A stretch of 41,836 nucleotides of DNA from Rhizophagus prolifer (lineage: Eukaryota; Glomeromycota; Glomeromycetes; Glomerales; Glomeraceae), in assembly GCA_019425655.1 (NCBI GenBank), contig NQWY01033949.1, forward strand, positions 1 through 41,836, given 5' to 3'. The position numbers and the translations under genes were made by a program. Below, piece by piece: positions 36,485-41,836 of this stretch; the stretch's first letter is position 1, and every line of letters begins with the position of its first letter. The notes under the pieces are model-generated. The model made no database searches, was not told the origin of the DNA, and was given only the letters and a program-made list of their open reading frames with translations.

Positions 36485-36865
36485 TTATTGTAAGAGGTCG
36501 TCTTCTTCACTTTCTTCCTCAAAGACATAGGCCATACAGCCCCATCCGTCATATTCGCCCTGAAATTTTTCAGCGATGCTGGCAAACCATTCCTCTAAGT
36601 CAACAATGTCTGAATACTCAGGTTCCATGTTAACAAAGATGGTGATCACCCACTCGTTTGGCTCAACAGAGTCATCTTGGAAAAGTGAAACTTTTTGTTC
36701 TTGGTAAAGTAAATAGAGTGCACATTGCTCTGCATTTTTTTGATCTTGAAATGCAATTGAAAATTCAATTTCATGCAGCTCGGTTAAATCATCCCCATCT
36801 TCAGCCATTTGCCAAAGTACATTGCCGTTATCGTCATCTGGAAATTGTTCGTAGTCACGAGTCAT
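36485..36865 (-). CDS. rraB: RraB-family protein (regulator of RNase E activity B)
   Basis: A 126-residue acidic protein with the RraB fold pattern: DDDNGNVLWQMAEDGDDLTE near the N-terminus and EFSIAFQDQKNAEQCALYL in the middle. The block DLEEWFASIAEKFQGEYDGWG leads to a Glu/Asp-rich tail. RraB binds and inhibits RNase E in E. coli; that role here is inferred by family. AAGGATC precedes the ATG at 36865. Confidence 0.82.
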   Translation of the reverse strand: MTRDYEQFPDDDNGNVLWQMAEDGDDLTELHEIEFSIAFQDQKNAEQCALYLLYQEQKVSLFQDDSVEPNEWVITIFVNMEPEYSDIVDLEEWFASIAEKFQGEYDGWGCMAYVFEEESEEDDLLQ

Positions 36866-36992
36866 AAAGTGATCCTTGTTGTTGTCGCAGTATTAATATT
36901 ATTCGGACTTAGAATACCCGACTTTTATTGCAGTTTGGGTATATATTCCGTTCCCAATTGCATCAAATTGAATTTTTAATTGTATGTAAATT

Positions 36993-37658
36993 TTAAAAAG
37001 GTACTTGGGATTGAATGACTACATCCGTGCCTTTGAATGGATGCTGAAAAGCCAGATAAGCAGCATGTAAAGCCATACGGTTTAAATGAAAACGTTTAGG
37101 TTCAGGATGATATAACTTGTCACCCATAATCGGGTGTCCAATGTGCATCATGTGCACACGGAGCTGATGTGAACGCCCTGTGACTGGTTCAAGTAACACT
37201 CGCGTTTGATCTGTTTTTTCATCATAGGTGAGAGGCTGAAACAAGGTTTTAGCATGTTTGCCTAGTTCAAAATGTACAATTTGTCTTGGACGATTTTCCC
37301 AGTCAGTAATGAGCGGAACTTCAACACTGCCCTCTTCTGTGACTTGGCCTTGCACCAACGCAATATAATGTTTTTTGACTGTTCTGGCCTGAAACATCTT
37401 ACTTACCGCGACTTCTGCATCACGGTGCTTGGCAAACATAAGTAAGCCCGACGTCGCCATATCTAAACGATGCGTCACTTTAGCCAAAGGGAACTTTTCT
37501 AGCACCCTTAAATAAGCACTGTCATGATGCTCAGGTAAGCGACCCATCACAGACAACAATCCCGCAGGTTTATCAACTACAATCAAATCGTCGTCTTCAA
37601 ATAAAATTGAAAGCGGATCTTGTGGTGGAGCGTAAACAAAATTGTCGTTCAAAGGCAT
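36993..37658 (-). CDS. rluA: RluA-family RNA pseudouridine synthase
   Basis: Isomerises uridine to pseudouridine, probably in 23S rRNA (U746) and some tRNAs if it is a true RluA. The 221-residue product has DDLIVVDKPAGLLSVMGR, the catalytic aspartate in HRLDMATSGLLMFAKH and the motif III block TGRSHQLRVHMMHIGHPIMGD. The small size and absence of an S4 domain fit RluA rather than RluC/D. ATG 37658 gives the family's N-terminus; a TTG at 37691 further upstream is not needed. Confidence 0.88.
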   Translation of the reverse strand: MPLNDNFVYAPPQDPLSILFEDDDLIVVDKPAGLLSVMGRLPEHHDSAYLRVLEKFPLAKVTHRLDMATSGLLMFAKHRDAEVAVSKMFQARTVKKHYIALVQGQVTEEGSVEVPLITDWENRPRQIVHFELGKHAKTLFQPLTYDEKTDQTRVLLEPVTGRSHQLRVHMMHIGHPIMGDKLYHPEPKRFHLNRMALHAAYLAFQHPFKGTDVVIQSQVPF

Positions 37659-37742
37659 GGTCGTAGAAACAGCAATGGAGCATGGCGGCAAATCATAAAG
37701 AAATTTCAGACCTACCGCAAAACAATCTATAAGCTTTCATCA

Positions 37743-37758
37743 TGTTCCACGTGAAACT
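37743..37758. promoter_or_regulatory. parS-like centromere site
   Basis: TGTTCCACGTGAAACT agrees with the bacterial parS consensus TGTTNCACGTGAAACA at every defined position except the last. It lies in the spacer between rluA and the DUF1003 gene rather than in coding sequence. ParB/Spo0J would load here for chromosome segregation, and such sites cluster around the replication origin. Confidence 0.72.
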
Positions 37759-37768
37759 CGAAAAATCT

Positions 37769-38470
37769 TTATCGCTTTTTATTCATTTCAGCTAAAAGAT
37801 CGAGCTGAATTTCTTGAATATGTGCAAGCCTTTCCCACTGATGCGATAAAAGATGGTCCATTTTTTCATGCAAATGGCGAATCTCAAGCTCGGCTTTTAA
37901 ATTAATTTGATAGTCATGTTGAGAACGCAAACGGTCTTTGGCTTCTTGACGGTTTTGACTCATCATAATAATAGGTGCTTGAATTGCCGCTAAACAAGAC
38001 AAAACCAGATTAAGCAAAATAAATGGATAAGGGTCGACAGGACGTACCACCATCACGACCGTATTTAGAATAATCCAGCCTATTAAAAAGATAGCAAAGC
38101 AAATCAGGAAAGCCCAACTACCACCAAATGTCGCGATCTTATCTGCCAGTTTTTCCCCAAACGTCCATTTTTGATCAAAGTCGGATTCGGTATCTCGGCT
38201 AATCAGCTCATGGCGTTGCATGCTACCAATCACTTCGTTTTCTAAATTAGTTAACTCGCCTTTTTCGGAACGTAATAGTGATTGAACGTATTTAATTCGA
38301 TAATCTGCCAGATCTGCTCGACAAATAAAGCTTGAGAAAGACCAATCCGGATGATCTTGAATAATTTCCTCACTAATCACATTCCGAATGACTTCACCCG
38401 AAACCAGATCTTTTAACGGGAAATTTTTTCCGCATACGGCGCATTGGCGACACTGGTTTTTATTCTCCAT
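37769..38470 (-). CDS. DUF1003 membrane protein with N-terminal zinc-ribbon-like motif
   Basis: A 233-residue inner-membrane protein. The first 50 residues hold QCRQCAVCGKNFP and a later cysteine, resembling a metal-binding ribbon. Two transmembrane helices follow at about 118-138 (WAFLICFAIFLIGWIILNTV) and 148-170 (YPFILLNLVLSCLAAIQAPI). They are followed by the DUF1003 signature MMSQNRQEAKDRLRSQHDYQ and a coiled C-terminal tail. No function is established. Confidence 0.88.
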   Translation of the reverse strand: MENKNQCRQCAVCGKNFPLKDLVSGEVIRNVISEEIIQDHPDWSFSSFICRADLADYRIKYVQSLLRSEKGELTNLENEVIGSMQRHELISRDTESDFDQKWTFGEKLADKIATFGGSWAFLICFAIFLIGWIILNTVVMVVRPVDPYPFILLNLVLSCLAAIQAPIIMMSQNRQEAKDRLRSQHDYQINLKAELEIRHLHEKMDHLLSHQWERLAHIQEIQLDLLAEMNKKR

Positions 38471-38550
38471 TTTATACAGCTCGCAATTATGATCATAGAG
38501 ATATTATATAGGTGATTTCAGGCGACAACATCGTAAATAAAAATAATGCT

Positions 38551-39054
38551 TTAACCCAATATTTGTAAAGTTGCTGGCACTATTTTTCGGTGGGCAGGAA
38601 TCACAGGAACCATGTAGAGTCTTCCAAGCCAATTTTTAATATGTACCACTGTAGTTATGGTGAGTACTTGAGTCTTTTCATTCTTATAAACAGATAAAGT
38701 CACATTTAAGTGCTTGTCATCGTCTCCAATCACCAACTCATTTTTGGTACGTTGCCTTAAGGTAAAAATTCCAATTCGGTCGCCTGCAACATACTCATTT
38801 TCTTTTTTATTTGAATCAATTTGCTTGAAACTTCCTAAGTCTTTAAGCCCAATTTTTGAAGTAATTTTATTACGCATATTCATGCTCCACTCTATCCACG
38901 CTGGAGTGTGTTGAAATAGCTTAATAAGTTGTTGAAATACGTTCAGGTCGGGCTGACCAAGCACAATACTCCACGAGTCGTGGAAGTAAGCATTGTTCAA
39001 TTGAGATGAGATTTGACTGTCGCTAGGTAAAGCAGAAAGATAAGGCTTATTCAT
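38551..39054 (-). CDS. DUF2867-family protein
   Basis: A 167-residue soluble protein. SWSIVLGQPDLNVFQQLIKLF, AWIEWSMNMRNKI, DRIGIFTLRQRTKNELVIGD and the C-terminal VHIKNWLGRLYMVPVIPAHR match the pattern of DUF2867 proteins, which resemble SRPBCC-like ligand-binding folds. The function is unknown. A TTGACA/TATAAT promoter stands just upstream. Confidence 0.82.
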   Translation of the reverse strand: MNKPYLSALPSDSQISSQLNNAYFHDSWSIVLGQPDLNVFQQLIKLFQHTPAWIEWSMNMRNKITSKIGLKDLGSFKQIDSNKKENEYVAGDRIGIFTLRQRTKNELVIGDDDKHLNVTLSVYKNEKTQVLTITTVVHIKNWLGRLYMVPVIPAHRKIVPATLQILG

Positions 39055-39084
39055 TAAATTATATTCTTGTAAAGTATTATTTTT

Positions 39085-39111
39085 ATTATAGAGAATTTTT
39101 TAGGGTGTCAA
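39085..39111 (-). promoter_or_regulatory. Consensus sigma-70 promoter of the DUF2867 gene
   Basis: On the minus strand TTGACA (39111-39106) and TATAAT (39090-39085) are both perfect, separated by 15 bases, two short of the optimum. The start would lie near 39078, about 25 bases before the ATG. Confidence 0.65.
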
Positions 39112-39582
39112 GGGAAAACATCTATGGTTTACTTCAACAATTATAACTTTGTAAGTTAGAACCTTATGCCTATAAACTTTTGATCTATAGCGTCCTAAGC
39201 CGAATCGAGACCTTTTGGGTGAGTACACACTAACGTTATACGTTTTGGTGCATGCTACTCTTTTCGATCCCTATCACACCCTTGAGATATAGTTTAGCCA
39301 GCACCCTGCGGGATTGTTTTTCTAAGAAAAGCTAATTTTTAATATTTTTGGGAATTTTTACGCCATTAGACAAATTTAAAAGAAATTATTCCCATTTAAC
39401 CATAATTAGTTATATTTAAATTCCACTTTATTTGTTTTTTTCGGTTTATTTTACCAAATCATTAACTGTTTTGAGCAATTAGGCACCCGACTATAAAAAG
39501 AATCTAACGCCAGTGAAGTATGATTTGTCTATGTAGAATCTCTTGCGCTTAGACCACAAGAGAACTCTACTTTTCATTCCTG
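39112..39582. other. Non-coding stretch with a GC-richer core
   Basis: About 470 bases without a gene. Roughly 39170-39320 is visibly richer in G and C than the AT-rich flanks and has no reading frame. The small hairpin CCCTGCGGG followed by ATTGTTTTT stands near its right end. This composition contrast could reflect a small RNA gene; I cannot name one. Confidence 0.35.
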
Positions 39583-40065
39583 CTATTTACACTTGTTCGT
39601 TATATTAAACTTTGGAGATTCATTGAAACTCACTAAGGTAAAGCTTCTATCGATGAAGTTTTCTGTATCTTCATTAGGTGTATGAAAAATCCATTCTGAA
39701 ATACCATTACTTTTTAAAATAACCTCAAAGTTAAAATTACTTCCCATATTCTTATCTTGGAAATACACCTCATACTCATTAGGTTTAATTTTCAAAATTT
39801 TAGTTACTTTATAAAATGGTTGATCAGGGGTATCAAATGAGAATTTAATGGACTGATTCTTTTGATCAAAACTTACAGAATTAATATTCGTAGAGCTTTC
39901 TTTCTTATTCGCCTCCACAGTACACTCATAGATCCATTTCTCTGGTTTATCTTTATAAATATAATAATGATTCCTTGCTTGAAACTTTGAAAAAAACTCA
40001 TTCACAGTATTAGCAAAAGAAAGGCTAGGAAAAACCAATAAAAAATATAAGAAAATAATCCTCAT
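39583..40065 (-). CDS. Secreted protein of unknown family
   Basis: 160 residues with a clear signal peptide (MRIIFLYFLLVFPSLSFANT, cleavage probably after SFA at about 18). The mature part is Lys/Asn-rich and predicted mostly beta: YIYKDKPEKWIYECTVEANK, IKFSFDTPDQPFYKVTKILK. The two cysteines near residues 48 and 159 could form a disulfide. I do not recognise the family. It is low in GC, flanked by long non-coding stretches, and could be a lineage-specific gene. Confidence 0.65.
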   Translation of the reverse strand: MRIIFLYFLLVFPSLSFANTVNEFFSKFQARNHYYIYKDKPEKWIYECTVEANKKESSTNINSVSFDQKNQSIKFSFDTPDQPFYKVTKILKIKPNEYEVYFQDKNMGSNFNFEVILKSNGISEWIFHTPNEDTENFIDRSFTLVSFNESPKFNITNKCK

Positions 40066-40322
40066 TTACAAACACCTACACTCACAATATTCTTAACCTT
40101 ACTTTTAGCTATAGTGAAAAAAGATAAATTTTTCATCCTTTTATTTTCTAAATAAGTATCCCATCCAGACCATTCAAAACCAACTGACTTAATTAATGTT
40201 TTTCATATTTTTGTCTTGTTCTTTCTGCATTATTTTTAGATTTAATTTTTTCGCTTGAATACATTATAAAAACATATTATAAATTATTTCTAACCAAATG
40301 ATTGGTTTTTTGGAACTTTATA

Positions 40323-41024
40323 ATGAACAACAATATTATAATTTTTGGTTATGGAACAGGTATTTCCAAAGCCGTAGCACATAAGTTTGGTAAAGAAGGC
40401 TATAAAATCGGTTTAGTAGCACGTAATGCTAAAAAACTCGAAAAAGCCATTTTAGAACTTAAAGCACAAGGTATTGAAGCTTACGCTTTTACATGTGATT
40501 TAGCGGTTCTTGAAGATATACCAAACCTTATTCAACGTATTAAAGATCAATTAGGAGAGATTAAAAATATTCATTGGAATGCTTTCCATGATATTGAAGG
40601 CAATATCTTAAAAACCCCTCCACTAGAGCTTACTAAAAGCTTTCATATTCGTGTTTCGAGCTATATTGCGACGGTACAAGCTTGCTTAGGTGATTTAGAA
40701 AAGAACCACGGTAGCATTTTATCGACAAACGGAATTTTTGCTTTCGATGCAGTGGGTATCGACTTGGTTGCCAAAGAATATTCATCATTAGCAACTACTG
40801 CTGCCGCTCAATATAAAGCCACCAATTTGCTTGCTCATAGTCTTGCTGACTCAAATGTTTATGTGAGCCAAGTGATTGTAAATGGCTTTGTGGATGGAAC
40901 CCCTGAAGCGAAGGATAAAACCTACACGGTACATCCAGAAACAGTTGCGGATCAGTTCTGGTACTTACACCAGCATAAACAAGAAACGGTTTCTTTTTGT
41001 GGTGAAGCCATTCAAGCTGCTTAA
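40323..41024 (+). CDS. Short-chain dehydrogenase/reductase
   Basis: A 233-residue Rossmann-fold protein. NIIIFGYGTGISKAVAHKFG provides the cofactor-binding glycine motif, in the variant form GYGTGIS, and LVARNAKKLEKA the NADP-preferring arginine. The usual YxxxK is not obvious; LVAKEYSSLATTAAAQYKA holds the likely Tyr and Lys region. It may be an atypical or non-catalytic SDR. ATG 40323 places the glycine motif at residue 8; the upstream ATG at 40302 is less likely. It is a single gene with its own terminator. Confidence 0.8.
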   Translation: MNNNIIIFGYGTGISKAVAHKFGKEGYKIGLVARNAKKLEKAILELKAQGIEAYAFTCDLAVLEDIPNLIQRIKDQLGEIKNIHWNAFHDIEGNILKTPPLELTKSFHIRVSSYIATVQACLGDLEKNHGSILSTNGIFAFDAVGIDLVAKEYSSLATTAAAQYKATNLLAHSLADSNVYVSQVIVNGFVDGTPEAKDKTYTVHPETVADQFWYLHQHKQETVSFCGEAIQAA

Positions 41025-41042
41025 ACTATGTCTTATAAGAGA

Positions 41043-41066
41043 AAAAGCGTAATCCATTACGCTTTT
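41043..41066. terminator. Terminator between the SDR gene and the ketoacyl synthase
   Basis: AAAAGCGTAAT (41043-41053) and ATTACGCTTTT (41056-41066), followed by CTTAATTTTTT. It lies between convergent genes ending at 41024 and 41119. Confidence 0.78.
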
Positions 41067-41118
41067 CTTAATTTTTTAAATTTATTCTTTTCTAAAGCCT
41101 ATATATTTCGTATTTAAA

Positions 41119-41836
41119 CTACCCTTCCCATTTTCTAAAAACCAGACAGGTATTTACCCCACCAAAACCAAAGCTATTACTCATGACTGTTTTGAGTTCG
41201 GTTTCTCGGCTTGTTTGAACAATATCGAACTTTTTAGCTTCTTCGCGCAGTTCGGTAATATTAATACTCGGCGCGATAAAGTTATTTTGCAGCATTAAAA
41301 TAGAATAAATGGCTTCGTGTACGCCTGCTGCCCCCAAGCTATGCCCAGTCATCGACTTGGTTGAACTGAGCGGCGGTACTTTTTCACTGCCAAAAGCTCG
41401 CTCTATGGCCAATAGTTCGGGAATGTCGCCTGCCGGCGTTGAAGTCCCATGCGTGTTGATATAGTCGATGATGTCAGAGCCGTTTTGCTTGGCTTCTGCG
41501 AGTGCCAGTTTAATGCAACGAGTCGCGCCTTCACCGCTTGGAGCCACCATATCGACACCGTCACTATTGGCAGCGTACCCAACCACTTCTGCCAAAATTT
41601 TTGCTCCACGTTTTTGGGCATGGCTTAAAGACTCTAAAACCACCATGCCACCGCCGCCAGCAATAACAAAGCCATCGTTATCTTTTGAATATGGGCGTGA
41701 AGCCGTTTCTGGTGCATCGTTATATTTAGAGCATAAGGCGCCCATCGCATCGAATATTGCCGTTTGCGACCAATGCTCTTCTTCGCCGCCACCTGCCAGC
41801 ATGAGGTCTTGTTTACCAGCGGCAATAAGGTGATAT
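41119..41836 (-). CDS. Beta-ketoacyl-ACP synthase (FabB/FabF family), C-terminal part
   Basis: Partial: the frame is open to the window edge (…[19 protein letters not shown]) and covers the C-terminal 238 or so residues. It condenses malonyl-ACP with acyl-ACP in fatty acid elongation. The two active-site histidines are in [11 protein letters not shown] and [12 protein letters not shown]; the nucleophilic cysteine lies outside the window. [18 protein letters not shown] is the canonical end. The sequence resembles FabB (KAS I) more than FabF, and it may serve fatty acids or a specialised pathway. Confidence 0.88.
   Translation of the reverse strand, partial: YHLIAAGKQDLMLAGGGEEEHWSQTAIFDAMGALCSKYNDAPETASRPYSKDNDGFVIAGGGGMVVLESLSHAQKRGAKILAEVVGYAANSDGVDMVAPSGEGATRCIKLALAEAKQNGSDIIDYINTHGTSTPAGDIPELLAIERAFGSEKVPPLSSTKSMTGHSLGAAGVHEAIYSILMLQNNFIAPSINITELREEAKKFDIVQTSRETELKTVMSNSFGFGGVNTCLVFRKWEG

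Overview
This window looks like a chromosome segment from the Acinetobacter calcoaceticus-baumannii complex. The grounds are low GC, Acinetobacter-like proteins throughout, and an abaI-abaM-abaR quorum-sensing locus whose AbaI I recognise from that group. I see no tRNA, rRNA, CRISPR array, insertion sequence or prophage. A near-perfect parS-like 16-mer at 37743-37758 suggests the replication-origin half of the chromosome.

Layout. 1-96: 5' end of an NAD-malic enzyme gene (minus), too short to show as a long ORF. 556-5136: argS, a SPOR-domain protein, a glutathione S-transferase, and an OsmC-pirin pair. 5332-16057: a quorum-sensing and lipopeptide region of the acinetin type. It holds abaI, abaM, abaR and a minus-strand operon of fatty acyl-AMP ligase, acyl-CoA dehydrogenase, acyl carrier protein, NRPS, outer-membrane DUF1302-like protein and phosphopantetheinyl transferase. 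16200-24804: valine (isobutyryl-CoA) catabolism with a divergent LysR regulator at 24970. 25914-32681: D/L-alanine use, with two cycA-like permeases, ridA, catabolic alanine racemase, dadA and divergent lrp. 32723-36033: a membrane acyltransferase divergent from a TonB receptor. 36079-41836: SnoaL-like, RraB, RluA-family, DUF1003, DUF2867 and secreted orphan proteins, an SDR, and a partial beta-ketoacyl-ACP synthase.

Main discoveries. (1) The lipopeptide operon carries a large internal deletion. The NRPS runs through its condensation domain and breaks early in the adenylation domain, directly against a DUF1302-type protein that has lost its signal peptide. Synthesis and the genes expected between them (probably an RND exporter and partner) are gone, while the front genes and the terminal phosphopantetheinyl transferase are intact. 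(2) Three lux-box-like palindromes (CTGT-N8-ACAG) precede abaM, abaI and the lipopeptide operon, each 23-24 bp from a -10-like hexamer. (3) The left edge of this region falls inside the 5' end of the pirin gene, which keeps in-frame pirin-like codons upstream of its first ATG but has no start codon there; similar terminators sit at both edges. (4) The two permeases arose by a tandem duplication that also copied a terminator, a leader hairpin and the 3' end of ridA, which survives as a remnant at 27511-27607. (5) The two permease leaders share a hairpin that pairs best in the mRNA strand and a conserved loop, a candidate cis-regulatory RNA. (6) Candidate operators: Zur-like before the TonB receptor, a 13-bp direct repeat between dadA and lrp, and a TGCAC inverted repeat between mmsA and its LysR gene.

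All family names come from reading the translated sequence; no database search was run.
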